Of a stretch of DNA of 37,603 nt, positions 1-9,937 are shown piece by piece. This stretch comes from a virus. A model generated the notes under the pieces. That model was not told the DNA's origin, did not search any database, and saw only the letters and a program-made list of their open reading frames with translations. Numbering within the stretch: position 1 is the stretch's first letter; the number at the start of each line of letters is the position of its first letter. Both the position numbers and the translations under genes were made by a program. Where the stretch lies: positions 1 to 37,603 of IMG/VR virus record IMGVR_UViG_3300044637_001164. One strand, 5' to 3'.

Positions 1-617
1 TTAGTAGTGAGTACATCTTGATAATTAGTAGGTCTTTCGATTCCAGCTCCCATTCCAGTAGCTCTGTACTTCTCAGGATTCTTAGACATATCCTCTCTGA
101 TTCTATACCCTTCGTTTAGCTTATTTCCAAGCATTTTAGTTTTGCCTAAAAGCTCATTGTAGAGATTAGCCATGTTTCTCTCGTCTGGGTTCATTGGGTC
201 CGGGTCCTTGATGTTGAATCCTGCGCGAGCGGCAGTCTTTGAGATTTCACTCAATAGGCCCGCATTTTCATAATACTTTTTAGTAAGACCATCAATATTC
301 TCAAGTTCTTTTATCGGCTCAAATTCTGGAGCTTCAATTTGCTGCATTCCAGGATATTGCTGTCTTCCAGAAACATCTGGAGCTCCAGCATTAATTCCGT
401 AATCCATTCCCATGATGTAGGCATTTCCGCCAGCACCGGTGCCGAAAGATTGCCCGAATCCTGGCGCCTCACTAGATGGTGTCACTCTGTTTAATGGGTC
501 GATAAAACTATTTTGTTGCTCATAAGCAGCTTGGTTCATCGCTTGCTTTTGAGCAAGAGCGTCAGCGTTCTGCTGTCTTATATACAGATCTCTATCAATT
601 TGCTCTTGTGTCTTCAT
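1..617 (-). CDS. Virion-type protein of unknown function (C-terminus cut by window edge)
   Basis: The reading frame opens at an ATG on the minus strand and runs off the left edge after about 205 codons. The ATG shares one base with the TAA stop of the gene before it (TAATG), which supports this start and suggests translational coupling. The N-terminus is Gln/Ala-rich and looks helical; the middle has Pro/Gly-rich segments with GMGMDYG-like low complexity; the end is charged and helical. I do not recognise a domain. As the last visible gene of the virion block, after the muzzle-like gene and two Ala-rich proteins, it may be an internal cargo or tail protein. That role is inferred from position only. 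Confidence 0.7.
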   Translation of the reverse strand, partial: MKTQEQIDRDLYIRQQNADALAQKQAMNQAAYEQQNSFIDPLNRVTPSSEAPGFGQSFGTGAGGNAYIMGMDYGINAGAPDVSGRQQYPGMQQIEAPEFEPIKELENIDGLTKKYYENAGLLSEISKTAARAGFNIKDPDPMNPDERNMANLYNELLGKTKMLGNKLNEGYRIREDMSKNPEKYRATGMGAGIERPTNYQDVLTT

Positions 618-1927
618 TATCCTAAATAGTTTTGAGGTATTCCGTAGTAATTATCTTGAGGAGCTGGGCCAACAGGTGCGTCTTGGTAGTTTTTAAGGTA
701 ACTGTTTTTACCTAAGTTATAATCATACCAACTTTTTACATTTTGTCCTTGATCTTGAATCCAGCTTCCGGCTGAATTAAGCTTGCCTTTAATTAGGTTT
801 TCAGTAGCTTGTCTTCTAGCTAAATTCTCTATAGCTTTTTGCTGGTTGAATTTAGCTTGTTCCGCTTGTTGTTGTTCCCACTGAGGAGAACCTGGAACTG
901 GAGCATTACCTCTTTGAACTGGAGAGTTGTAATATTGATAAGCTAAATTAGCAGCTCTATAAGGAGCCATACTTAAAATATTACTCATATTTCTGTTTCC
1001 AGCCTGAGTCAACCCTCTGGCTTCAGCGTTCGCTATTTGCCATTCTTCTAGTTTAGGAGCGTATCCGTATTGTAGTTGTCTAGCTTGATTCATTGATTGT
1101 TCGCTAGCTTGAGCATTAGCTAACTCTGCGGAAAACTGAGCTTTGCCTAATCTTGCCGCCTCATCCTGAGCACCTGCAGCCAAGTTTCTATTCAATGTCT
1201 CTCCGTATAATCCTTGAGCAGCAGAACCAACTAAATTAGCTTGCCCAGCCCCAGCAGTTCTAGCCGCAGCTAAAGCGTTCGCGTATGCAGACAAATCCCT
1301 AGAAGCCACATAACCTTTAGTTCTATCTCCCATTCCATACTGAGCAGCAGCTTCTGCATCTTGAGCTGCTTTTTGTAATGGTTGAGACGGCAGAGCTTGC
1401 GGCATTTGAGGTCTGTTGCCTTTCAATTCAGCAGCAGCTTTTTGTCCTTGCTTGATTTGATTGATCGCTTGAGTTAATTTAATAGCATCAACTCCTGCTT
1501 GAGTTATGTTCGCTACGTCCTGCCTAGCGTATTCCTTTCCTCTTTTGAATTTATCGATAGCTTCTGCCTCCTTTTGTGAGGCGGCATTATATTCTGAGCT
1601 TGATTTTAATTTGTTTACAGCAGATTGTCCTAAAGCGTCCAATTTATCTGAAGATAATGAATACTCATCGCCTTCGTTTGCCATCTCACTATTAACGTCT
1701 CCAGCAGTTTCCGCAGAAGAGCCTTCAGCCTCTGAATCTGCAGTGTAATTTGTTTTAACATACTTATCCATGGCAGCCATGGTCTTCGGACCAGCGTCAC
1801 CATCAATTTTTACGTTAAATCCTTTATCTACTAAATATTGCTGAACTTGTTTTACTTCATCAGCCGATGCCTTTCCGCTAGCTATCTTATCATGAAGAGT
1901 AGCGTATTCTTTTGCTGTTAATCCCAT
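617..1927 (-). CDS. Ala/Gln-rich virion protein with N-terminal peptidoglycan-binding-like domain
   Basis: This 436-residue protein begins with a segment (about residues 20-60) that resembles a PG_binding_1 domain: a helix with VQQYLVDKGF, then DGDAGPKTMAAMDKY, matching the usual helix-loop 'DGxxGxxTxxA' pattern. The rest is a long Ala/Gln/Asn-rich, mostly helical region with coiled-coil character (about 100-330), and a Tyr/Asn/Gln-rich tail. Peptidoglycan-binding domains occur on phage lysins and on tail-associated proteins that cross the cell wall. Here the long helical body and the place behind the muzzle-like gene suggest an ejected cargo or tail protein that meets peptidoglycan during entry. 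No catalytic domain is visible. The function is inferred; the domain match is by eye. Confidence 0.75.
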   Translation of the reverse strand: MGLTAKEYATLHDKIASGKASADEVKQVQQYLVDKGFNVKIDGDAGPKTMAAMDKYVKTNYTADSEAEGSSAETAGDVNSEMANEGDEYSLSSDKLDALGQSAVNKLKSSSEYNAASQKEAEAIDKFKRGKEYARQDVANITQAGVDAIKLTQAINQIKQGQKAAAELKGNRPQMPQALPSQPLQKAAQDAEAAAQYGMGDRTKGYVASRDLSAYANALAAARTAGAGQANLVGSAAQGLYGETLNRNLAAGAQDEAARLGKAQFSAELANAQASEQSMNQARQLQYGYAPKLEEWQIANAEARGLTQAGNRNMSNILSMAPYRAANLAYQYYNSPVQRGNAPVPGSPQWEQQQAEQAKFNQQKAIENLARRQATENLIKGKLNSAGSWIQDQGQNVKSWYDYNLGKNSYLKNYQDAPVGPAPQDNYYGIPQNYLG

Positions 1928-1942
1928 ATCTGGTAAAATTAA

Positions 1943-2656
1943 TTAAACGAATCCATAAATAGAAGAGTTATACGCAGGAATATAATTTTGTCCTCGCATA
2001 CCTAAATTTCTGTTTTGGGCTGAAACCATGTTTTGCTTGTCGAAATTATCGTAATACGTATTCTGCGCGCCGATGTAATTCTTGTATCTATTCTTTTGAG
2101 CGGCTTCAAATTCATCTCGCTTCTTTGCCGCCGCACTTCCTTGAACGAGTCCAACTCCAGCACCAATTAATGCGCCAGCTCCAGCACCAATAGCGGTACC
2201 AATTCCAGGAGCAATAAGAGTTCCTATCTTAGCTCCCGCTCCAGCTCCTTTTCCAACGTACCCCATAGTCCTGTTAGCTGAAGCTTCTTTTGAAAATTGC
2301 TCCGGCGTAGCTTGCTTCTGGAATGACATCGGCTTGAAATATGGATTATAGGAATCTTGCTGGGTCATCTCTCCAATATTAGCGTTGCCTATAGCCGCGC
2401 CTTGTTGATACATGTCTATCCCTAGGTTAGCCACATCCATTCCTACAGAAACAATACCTCCAATATTCGATGGGTTAGACGGAGCGCCACTTAATACAGA
2501 AGGATTCTTATCATTAAAATCCTTAGCTTCTTGAGCTGTAGTCATTCCTATTTTCTGACCACCACTATCATAGGTTATTCCTTGCTTAGAAGGTTGGTAC
2601 CCGCTCACGCTTTGTATTGCGTATGGGTTTGTGTAGTATGGATTTGTTGTAGCCAT
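1943..2656 (-). CDS. Glycine-zipper protein, candidate ejection/membrane-penetrating virion protein
   Basis: The protein has 237 residues. The N-terminal third is polar and Tyr/Asn/Ser-rich. Residues about 131-175 form a Gly/Ala-rich hydrophobic stretch (GKGAGAGAKIG, then IGTAIGAGAGALIGAGVG), a typical glycine zipper that could insert in or cross a membrane. A basic, Lys/Arg-rich and Asn-rich C-terminal region follows. Similar Gly-zipper proteins occur among the internal virion proteins of short-tailed phages that form the channel for DNA entry. The gene starts at an ATG that overlaps the TAA of the muzzle-like gene by one base. Role inferred from composition and location. Confidence 0.75.
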   Translation of the reverse strand: MATTNPYYTNPYAIQSVSGYQPSKQGITYDSGGQKIGMTTAQEAKDFNDKNPSVLSGAPSNPSNIGGIVSVGMDVANLGIDMYQQGAAIGNANIGEMTQQDSYNPYFKPMSFQKQATPEQFSKEASANRTMGYVGKGAGAGAKIGTLIAPGIGTAIGAGAGALIGAGVGLVQGSAAAKKRDEFEAAQKNRYKNYIGAQNTYYDNFDKQNMVSAQNRNLGMRGQNYIPAYNSSIYGFV

Positions 2657-5600
2657 TATTTAAAAATTCTAGATTCTAATCTGTATTTCGAAAGTATTCC
2701 TGAAATCTTAATCTCTCTTGCATCTCCGTTATTCATGATAAATTTAGCAATAAAATACTTACCTCTTAATCTTTGCTTGTTAGCATCTTTGATTATCGGC
2801 AATTCATATCCGTCCATTCTTGGCTTAATATCCAAGCTCATTGTCGCGGTTTGTGTAGCCACGCCACTCTCTTTAAATGCTTGAACAACTAGAGTGTCTA
2901 GTCTTTCATTGGAGTCTATTCTAAGAACATCCAAAACCTTACCTAAAGGAGTGTCTGGGTTTATAGAGATAATTACCTCCGAAGCATTCACCTCGCCTAA
3001 TATCTGGCCGCTCACAGTTCCAGTGCAAACTTCTTCAAGAACGATATTACCAGCAGCTTTTTGACCTACAATATAGGGTAAGCTATTAGCAAACACAAAG
3101 TAATTAATTTTAGTTGAAGCATCAACAGAAATTTCATTTGTCCACGCATTTATTTTATCGCTGAACACATGAATGAATGTTCTTCTCGGTATTAACACAG
3201 GTATTGTTGGTCCGCCTGGATTGTTTACGTCAACAATATAATTAATATCATTGTATCCGTTCACTCCAATCCAGTACTCGTTATTATTCAAGTCATATCC
3301 AGCCACCACGTTCTTGTCAGGTATCCCAGAAATAGACGTGAGATCGGCAAGGAAAGATGAATACATGCCGTTTTCAGATATTTTACCAGCGTCATCTCCA
3401 CCAATCTTGAACACCTCCATTTTTCTAGCATCCATAAAAAAGATGTTAGAATCAGATGCCTTCACCGAACGAATGTGCTGAGAGCCGTTCTCATTTAAAA
3501 TGTACTGCTCTTTATTTATTAACGTAGTAGAGTTAATAACCATCTCGTTACCAGTCCCGTCCTCAATTACATTTTTATTGATTGGCAACACACATACTCC
3601 TGACTCTTGAATAGAAAACACGTTGTCGCTGGCAAGCTTGATTAGCTTGGTTATTCCTCCGTACTCTTCAGGCAAGTCATGGAATGCTAAAGCTCTAAAT
3701 CTATCAAATCCTTCTACATCTGACTGAAACACCTTTTGGTCGCTATAGATTATTCTCGCTGGAAATACAGTTCTGTTCGATTCAGTAATTGACTTAGACA
3801 ACCAAATCTTAGGTTCATTTTCTAATGAATAGCTAAAATGATACGGATACAAATAGTCTGTAGCGAACGGACCTAAAGCCACTTTTCTTTGAACCGGATA
3901 AATGAATTGGCTAGCTTGAAGCTCGCAATTCACATTGGATTCAAGGTATAAAGATAATATTTCTTGATGATCAGCTAATGCTAAAACTCTTTTTGGAGAA
4001 AATCTATCCAATGTTGTGTCAGATACCTTTACGTTATGTTTTGCAATAAAGCAATCTCCTCCAAACACCTCAACGGTTTTTACGTCTGAAGAGCCACTCA
4101 ATACTTCATAAACGCCGGTAAATATATATTGATGTGAGTCAGTAAGCTTCCCGTATCTATCATCTTCTATTCCTCTTACCATATTCACAATTGGAACAGA
4201 GCCTATTGAACCATCTAAGATATTCGTGATTACATTCACATTATCAGGTGAGCCGGAAATAATGAATGCGCTTTGCCCTGCATTATATTTTTGAGACAAT
4301 GGAGCAGGATAGAATATTGTGTCTCCAGCAAAATCAAAAGAAGGAAGAGCTATAGAATTTGAAACAGGTATAGTGCTGTTTTTACTGTAGTATGTTAAAT
4401 CTCCAAAAGAAGACTTCATTAAGATTGCTACTGATTTCTGATGCAAAACTTCGTTTCCGCAGTTTTGAAAAGATACAGGCTGTAATCCATATTTAATGAT
4501 TCTCTTTAATGAGAAGTTATCCGGAAGTGGCTGAGTAGGAAAGGTGTATTGAGTTCCTCTATTAGCCATCTGGCCATAATCTAAACAAATCTCACTTCCT
4601 CCAGTCTTGAATTGGCCAATATTGTCTGCAAACGGGTAAGAATTAAAGGATAAAACTCCTCCAATGTCTTTATAGTAGTAGCACCCAGCGGTGTCAGCTC
4701 TCATAGCTAATCCAAGCTGGTCCCCGGCATTGTCACCGTTATCTGCGCCCGAACCGTCTACGTCAAATTCTGACGTTCTGAACAGTGTCACAGCGTCAAC
4801 CATTTTTAATTTAGCCCCAGAAGGGAACAGTCCGTCTCCAAAGTTTACGCCTTGATTTTGATACATGTAGTCTGGAGGCACGCAAATAGCAATTGGCGGT
4901 ATATTCCCTCTCGAAATAGTCTGATTTTTTCTTGCAGCTAAATCTTCAGTAGCCACGGTTACAGCATTGGCTCTCTCTAAATTTTTAGCTACACCTTTAG
5001 TGAATACTTTTGGCCCAAAAGCGCCAGTAGGATCACCTCCATCTGTCGGCGTATCACATCCATCTGTGAAACCTACCTCTAAAGTAGAAGGCATAGCAGC
5101 TATAGCTGTGATGTGGGGTGATTGCCATAATATGTTTTTTAATCTCTTAACTCGAACAATAGCAAATGCTTTTGCCCAAGCTGGATGATTTCTTATCCCT
5201 GTTATTTTAAGGCCGATTGGATTTATAAACCCATTCTCATCAAGATTACCCAATGAATCGATATTAGTCATCATTGGGAATTGCTTATTACTTCTAGATG
5301 GAAACTTCCAATCCGTCCCAGAGTCAGCAAAAGAATACTTGCCGCCTCTCGTAGCGTTTATTGTAGCAGCAGTTATTGTTTCGCCTGGTAAAATCTCGAC
5401 CAATAAAGAGCCGTCTGCAAGAACTCCCATCACCAACTTATATCCTCCTGGATTAAGTAGAACTAAATCTCCCGCTTGTATTGTAGTTGTGGTAGATGGC
5501 TTTATTGCCACTAACCCCATTCTGTTCGGTGTTGACGAGGTGTATGGAGTTATTAATGAGACAGGAATAGCAGCACCGACTACATCCATAGCTTTTTTAG

Positions 5601-7575
5601 TGGAGAAGTCAAATGGTACTGGTCTAGACCAATTACCAAATTCGTTCATATATGTTAGTCCATATCTGTACACTTCTTCTCTCCAGTAAGACCTAGCATT
5701 AACACAATTTAATGGGTTTTTATATCCTCCCGCTGTTGAGGTGGAAGGATTTGTCTGCCAATCAGTTATTGCTGTAGTATTATTCACCACAGAAGTGTTA
5801 GCTCCTTTAGCTGCCCAAAATTCGATATCAACTATTCCGTATCTATCAGAAACAACTGTCCCTGGCGTTCTAGGTATTCTGCATCTAAATTGTAACATAC
5901 TTCCACTAGCAATAACCTCCATAATTGAAGTGTCGCCAAAAGCATTTAGTTGAGTAGCTATCTTAGATGCTACCGTAGTAGGAGTATCTCCCGCTTGAAC
6001 TATGTATGAATAGTCGGCAAAAAGATTGGTATAACTAGAGCTGCCGCCTCCTAAAAGAGACTCAATAGCAGAAAGCCATGAAGGAAGGGTAAACCCAAAC
6101 CCCAGTAAAGAAGAGAGGTAGTAATGAGATCTAACGCCAGTATCTGTTGAAAGAGCAAAATCTTGTAACGCTTCTTTATCGTAATTTATTTTAAAGTGAA
6201 ATTCATTCCCAGGAACAATGCCTGATGGAATAGTGAGTTTTGCATCGTCATCAAATATATTTCCATCAATAATAGAAAGTCCAGAAACAAATGTAAGTGG
6301 CTCTATATAGTTGCTTTCCAGTGGATTAAATTCGTATTCTGTTTTGTCGTAAATACGCATTATTTCTGTATTCACAGTGTTCCCGTAAACATCAGTAAAA
6401 GTCTTGCCTCCTGCTGCTCCAGATGGTTTATTTATGAAGCTTGGGTTATTTGTATTAGATGAGGTCGGCAAATATATGTCGCTCGACAAGCCAATCTGCT
6501 TAGTGACGGTTTCCGCATCATCAAACACCGCCTGGTTAACAGTTAAGTCATCGTATGTTATGTTCCCTCTAAACAACACATTGTCTTTCACAACCAATGT
6601 TTTCGCATTTTTAATAGGAGCGTCCTCAACCGTTACATCTGACAACGAAATCAACTCCTCTATGCCAGAGCCGTCATAAACAATATTAGATGGGTTATTG
6701 AACCACTCTATACTCGGCGTGGTGACATAAGCTGTAGTCTCAACAGATTTTTGTCCGTTGATATTTTTAATTACAATCAGTCTTATAGAATCAAAGTTTT
6801 GCGTATTAGCAGGTGTTGCCGCCACACTTACAACTATTGACTTAGAAGTTACTTCGTTTGGAACACCTCCGTATATCTCATCCAAACTTACGACATCATT
6901 AATGTTTGATGGGTAAATCGGTATTGGATTAGTGAATAAGCTGGCCGTAGTGTATTTTTTAGTTACGGTATTGAAATACTGATAGGCTATTTGATATGTT
7001 CCCGAAGCGTTTTGACCCGAACCTTCCTGAACCTGAACAAATGTTATAGGGTCAACAGGAGCATACGGCCTAACTGTAAGAAATCTCACGTTCGGTATAG
7101 TGGCATCTGTAACATCAATCTCTCTGAGAGTGTTTACATGATCGTCCCAGTAAATTTTATTTACATTCTTTTCTCCGAATAAAAACCCGTCAATAGTTCC
7201 GTCAATAGGGAAATTCAAGTCCCCAGTAAATACATTGTGCAGAGTAGCTCTTTTAATATCGTAAACCTGAATACGGTCAACATTTGGAGCTACTTTTGAA
7301 AATATAGTTATAGCTGGATTTATCTCAGGCGAGCCGTATGATGAAAATGTACCTCTACATTCAAAAGCCCCTAGAATATTGTATGATGTGGCACCAATAG
7401 AAGCGATTAATTCCTTTATTTCTTTGTTCCCTTTAATGTTTTTTAAAGCAAAAAAATCACCATTAGCGGTGAGTGACATATTCTTAACGGAAGAGTATGT
7501 TTCCGCAGATTTTTTTCTAGGGTCAACATCAGAGTTTCTCCCTTTAGAAAATGTGTTTTCCGTTACCTTTTCCAT
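2656..7575 (-). CDS. Very large tail protein, muzzle/tail-stem type
   Basis: At 1,639 residues this is the largest gene in the window. The protein is rich in Asn, Ser, Thr, Gly and Val with few Cys, has predicted alternation of short beta strands and loops, and no signal peptide or membrane segment, as expected for a beta-rich tail structure. It follows three 210-235-residue proteins of ring type, and in crAss-like phages one giant protein of this kind closes the tail tip (the muzzle). The N-terminus is polar and charged. The start and stop both take part in TAATG overlaps with neighbours, so it is probably translated in coupling with them. A tail-stabilisation or tubular protein is the main alternative name. 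Confidence 0.8.
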   Translation of the reverse strand: MEKVTENTFSKGRNSDVDPRKKSAETYSSVKNMSLTANGDFFALKNIKGNKEIKELIASIGATSYNILGAFECRGTFSSYGSPEINPAITIFSKVAPNVDRIQVYDIKRATLHNVFTGDLNFPIDGTIDGFLFGEKNVNKIYWDDHVNTLREIDVTDATIPNVRFLTVRPYAPVDPITFVQVQEGSGQNASGTYQIAYQYFNTVTKKYTTASLFTNPIPIYPSNINDVVSLDEIYGGVPNEVTSKSIVVSVAATPANTQNFDSIRLIVIKNINGQKSVETTAYVTTPSIEWFNNPSNIVYDGSGIEELISLSDVTVEDAPIKNAKTLVVKDNVLFRGNITYDDLTVNQAVFDDAETVTKQIGLSSDIYLPTSSNTNNPSFINKPSGAAGGKTFTDVYGNTVNTEIMRIYDKTEYEFNPLESNYIEPLTFVSGLSIIDGNIFDDDAKLTIPSGIVPGNEFHFKINYDKEALQDFALSTDTGVRSHYYLSSLLGFGFTLPSWLSAIESLLGGGSSSYTNLFADYSYIVQAGDTPTTVASKIATQLNAFGDTSIMEVIASGSMLQFRCRIPRTPGTVVSDRYGIVDIEFWAAKGANTSVVNNTTAITDWQTNPSTSTAGGYKNPLNCVNARSYWREEVYRYGLTYMNEFGNWSRPVPFDFSTKKAMDVVGAAIPVSLITPYTSSTPNRMGLVAIKPSTTTTIQAGDLVLLNPGGYKLVMGVLADGSLLVEILPGETITAATINATRGGKYSFADSGTDWKFPSRSNKQFPMMTNIDSLGNLDENGFINPIGLKITGIRNHPAWAKAFAIVRVKRLKNILWQSPHITAIAAMPSTLEVGFTDGCDTPTDGGDPTGAFGPKVFTKGVAKNLERANAVTVATEDLAARKNQTISRGNIPPIAICVPPDYMYQNQGVNFGDGLFPSGAKLKMVDAVTLFRTSEFDVDGSGADNGDNAGDQLGLAMRADTAGCYYYKDIGGVLSFNSYPFADNIGQFKTGGSEICLDYGQMANRGTQYTFPTQPLPDNFSLKRIIKYGLQPVSFQNCGNEVLHQKSVAILMKSSFGDLTYYSKNSTIPVSNSIALPSFDFAGDTIFYPAPLSQKYNAGQSAFIISGSPDNVNVITNILDGSIGSVPIVNMVRGIEDDRYGKLTDSHQYIFTGVYEVLSGSSDVKTVEVFGGDCFIAKHNVKVSDTTLDRFSPKRVLALADHQEILSLYLESNVNCELQASQFIYPVQRKVALGPFATDYLYPYHFSYSLENEPKIWLSKSITESNRTVFPARIIYSDQKVFQSDVEGFDRFRALAFHDLPEEYGGITKLIKLASDNVFSIQESGVCVLPINKNVIEDGTGNEMVINSTTLINKEQYILNENGSQHIRSVKASDSNIFFMDARKMEVFKIGGDDAGKISENGMYSSFLADLTSISGIPDKNVVAGYDLNNNEYWIGVNGYNDINYIVDVNNPGGPTIPVLIPRRTFIHVFSDKINAWTNEISVDASTKINYFVFANSLPYIVGQKAAGNIVLEEVCTGTVSGQILGEVNASEVIISINPDTPLGKVLDVLRIDSNERLDTLVVQAFKESGVATQTATMSLDIKPRMDGYELPIIKDANKQRLRGKYFIAKFIMNNGDAREIKISGILSKYRLESRIFK

Positions 7576-8282
7576 TATCTAGTGTGTCTTCTTTTATTTT
7601 GGAAATCCGGTGTCCGAGTAACCCATCTGCGAGCAATAGTATCCATTGCTAGTGGATCAGGCACTTTTCTAGCACCTCTAACTTCCATTCTTTTATTTCT
7701 CCATTGGGTGCCGTAGTAATCAACCTCAGACATAGGGATTTTATTTCTATCCTTATTTCTTTCTCTTTTGATGTACATGTACTCTATGAAGCAAATCATA
7801 GCTTCTTGCATTGACTCTTCAATAAGCATTTCACCCTCTTCATTAACTGGAGCGGCGTAATACGTTAGTTGAGCTGAAGTGATTCCGATATCTGCAGCAT
7901 TACTGCTAACTACAAACCTTTGTTTTGCTTCTGTGAGAACCAAGCGATTGAATCCTCCATTTAATCTTGAGCTTTGTCCAGTTGGACCACTATTATTTAC
8001 TTCTGACTCCATGAATCCCGCCTCACCGTATCTATAGCTATATACTCCCCCATTGGCATCAAGTAAGTTCATATCTAAAGCAGAAATGTAATCACAAGGA
8101 AATTCAAACCCGAGCTCACACATTTCAATGCATGTTGTTTTTTTATCAAGTCTAGTTGGGCCAATCTCTCTTGCAGCGTCCCACGCCCATTCTCTAAATA
8201 CATTCTCGTCTCTAGTGTCCTCTAAGTCTAATCTTAGAAACGCTGCAGAAACAAGTTCGTCTAATGTCATTAATCTAGGCAT
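7575..8282 (-). CDS. Neck/tail ring-type protein (crAss-like ring candidate)
   Basis: The protein has 235 residues. The N-terminus, MPRLMTLDELVSAAFLRLDL, is helical and resembles the start of head-tail connector proteins; the centre is beta-like and the C-terminus is strongly basic (many Arg/Lys, ending RRHTR). There are no membrane segments. It lies directly before the giant muzzle-like gene and after another protein of similar size, as the ring proteins of crAss-like phages do. The assignment to a ring is by size and order; no sequence signature proves it. The 3' end forms a TAATG overlap with the next gene. Confidence 0.7.
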   Translation of the reverse strand: MPRLMTLDELVSAAFLRLDLEDTRDENVFREWAWDAAREIGPTRLDKKTTCIEMCELGFEFPCDYISALDMNLLDANGGVYSYRYGEAGFMESEVNNSGPTGQSSRLNGGFNRLVLTEAKQRFVVSSNAADIGITSAQLTYYAAPVNEEGEMLIEESMQEAMICFIEYMYIKRERNKDRNKIPMSEVDYYGTQWRNKRMEVRGARKVPDPLAMDTIARRWVTRTPDFQNKRRHTR

Positions 8283-8284
8283 AC

Positions 8285-8923
8285 CTATTGATTTTGGTTT
8301 CCGTCATTTATTTGGTCTTCTTGGCCAGTCATAGCTTTTCTTCCTATTTCTACAACCATTGAGATGAGGTCGGCAATCAAATGGCCCGCGATTGGGAACT
8401 CATCTGAATCACTTAAATCACTTGTATCCAAAGGTATTAAATACAAATTAACTTTCCCATTATCCTTGAAGTTACTCGTGCCGCCCTCCAATATTAATTC
8501 TTTCCCTATTCTATGGTAGCACAAATTCTTCTTACTCACTCCTCCAAATCTCAAATGTTTAAATCTAGAGATGTCAGAAACTTTCATTCTTCTGATCGTA
8601 ACTCCAGATTGAGTCTCAACTCTATAAACACCGATATCATCAGGAAGAGAAGCTACTGACACAGGCATAACAACCTTGTAGTCGTATTCATCGCATCCAC
8701 CAGGACAATCTTTTTTAATCTTAGAAATTGGAATGCAATCGTAAGAAGATACGAATGACGTTATAGCGCTAGAGCCTTCGCGTTTAATTTCCTCGCGCAT
8801 CATTGCTATTCTACCGGTATCAAGCCAAAAACCTATCTGTCTTCTGTCGCCTTGAAAGTCGTCAGATATAGCTAGTTTCGATAGCTTCAACTCTATGTCC
8901 GATATTAATTGACCCTTTATCAT
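8285..8923 (-). CDS. Neck/tail ring-type protein
   Basis: A 212-residue soluble protein. It opens with a helical segment (MIKGQLISDIELKLSKLAIS) similar in style to connector proteins, has a CPGGCDEYDY segment in the middle that may bind metal or be a loop, and a C-terminal helix followed by a polar tail. It overlaps the resolvase gene upstream by four bases (ATGA) and is two bases from the next ring-type gene. Size and order suggest a second ring of the neck below the portal. The function is inferred from order, not from a recognised domain. Confidence 0.65.
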   Translation of the reverse strand: MIKGQLISDIELKLSKLAISDDFQGDRRQIGFWLDTGRIAMMREEIKREGSSAITSFVSSYDCIPISKIKKDCPGGCDEYDYKVVMPVSVASLPDDIGVYRVETQSGVTIRRMKVSDISRFKHLRFGGVSKKNLCYHRIGKELILEGGTSNFKDNGKVNLYLIPLDTSDLSDSDEFPIAGHLIADLISMVVEIGRKAMTGQEDQINDGNQNQ

Positions 8924-9258
8924 ACCTCAGTCACAGTTACAATGTAAGTATTGTGTTTCAAGCTTTCGTCTGGAGTTATTGAAAATCCTCTGAAATACTT
9001 TTTATTATCGTCAACTACAACCAAACCTTTTAATGAATCAATGAAGTACTTCAATGTAACATTGTCCGGGTCCAGCCTACTGTTATATTTTACATCCACA
9101 TGAAATTTATTCATTTTCTGCGGCTTTTGCTGTAAAACAAGAACGGTATATTTTTTCTTAATGGAGTTTTTTAAGCCATTCAAATCTCTCCATTGTTTAT
9201 TTCTTAAATCATTTACTGATGGCCATGTGCCTTCAAATTCAATTGTAAAACTATTCAT
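8920..9258 (-). CDS. rusA-like: RusA-family Holliday junction resolvase (endodeoxyribonuclease)
   Basis: The 112-residue length equals the usual size of RusA (about 120). The acidic core is clear: D63, D65 and N66 in a DPDN motif, K70, D74 in the FIDSL motif and D83-D84 in VVDDNK, matching the RusA pattern R-D-x-D-N-x-x-K-x-x-x-D-A-L...V-x-D-D. RusA enzymes are homodimers that resolve four-way DNA junctions by paired nicks; phages use them in recombination and to clear branches before packaging. The gene overlaps its neighbours on both sides (8 nt and 4 nt) and so is locked into the tail ring operon, which implies late expression. Confidence 0.88.
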   Translation of the reverse strand: MNSFTIEFEGTWPSVNDLRNKQWRDLNGLKNSIKKKYTVLVLQQKPQKMNKFHVDVKYNSRLDPDNVTLKYFIDSLKGLVVVDDNKKYFRGFSITPDESLKHNTYIVTVTEV

Positions 9259-9937
9259 TACTTGGTTTTTCGTTATTAATCATTTGGTAGAACTCAGCAT
9301 CTCTGATACTAATACCAGCCGAAATTAACGAAAGTAAAACAATTCTGTTCAATGATTTTATAGAAAGTTCGCAATCAACTGCATTTGCCCCTGGAACGCC
9401 CGTGCTATTCGGATCATCAAGGGTCACTGTTAGCGGCTCCATTACTACTGTGAATGTAGCTTTTGAAACCCCTTCAGGGTCGAACTTAACTCTCCCATTA
9501 AAAAACCTATGAACAGGATATTCTTCCGTTGGCTTCTTAAATTCATTTCTCTGCCACGCAAAAAACTCATTATGTCTGCAGAATCTTGACATCTTATAAA
9601 CATCCTTGCAGTCATTAGTTCCAGCCTTCGCGATGTTCAATATGTACATGAACTTTCTGCCAACAGGTAGAGCGGCGTTGATACTTGTATGCAATGCTTC
9701 CCCAGCAGCATTAGTATCAACATTTGCCGGCTCAATTAGTTCTGAAATTAATTCAACATCAACGTCTCTCTTTTCGGCTACATGAGCGTGATTCTGGATA
9801 GGATTGAAAAATTCCTGAACATAGGCTCTTATCCCCATGTTTATGAATTTATCCTTCTCGTCAGACTCAAAGTAAGGAGAGGCTGTCTTGTCGATTACTA
9901 AATCGAATAACTTATGTATGTCTACTATTGGTACCAT
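9251..9937 (-). CDS. Neck/tail ring-type protein
   Basis: A 228-residue soluble protein, mostly mixed alpha/beta, with an N-terminal helical part (MVPIVDIHKLFDLVIDKTAS) and a C-terminal helix (SLISAGISIRDAEFYQMINN). It starts with a TAATG overlap to the tail-collar gene. With the 212- and 235-residue proteins that follow it makes a set of three similar-size proteins upstream of the muzzle-like gene, which is the layout of crAss-like ring proteins that join portal and tail. I recognise no specific domain; naming is by context. Confidence 0.65.
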   Translation of the reverse strand: MVPIVDIHKLFDLVIDKTASPYFESDEKDKFINMGIRAYVQEFFNPIQNHAHVAEKRDVDVELISELIEPANVDTNAAGEALHTSINAALPVGRKFMYILNIAKAGTNDCKDVYKMSRFCRHNEFFAWQRNEFKKPTEEYPVHRFFNGRVKFDPEGVSKATFTVVMEPLTVTLDDPNSTGVPGANAVDCELSIKSLNRIVLLSLISAGISIRDAEFYQMINNEKPSNE

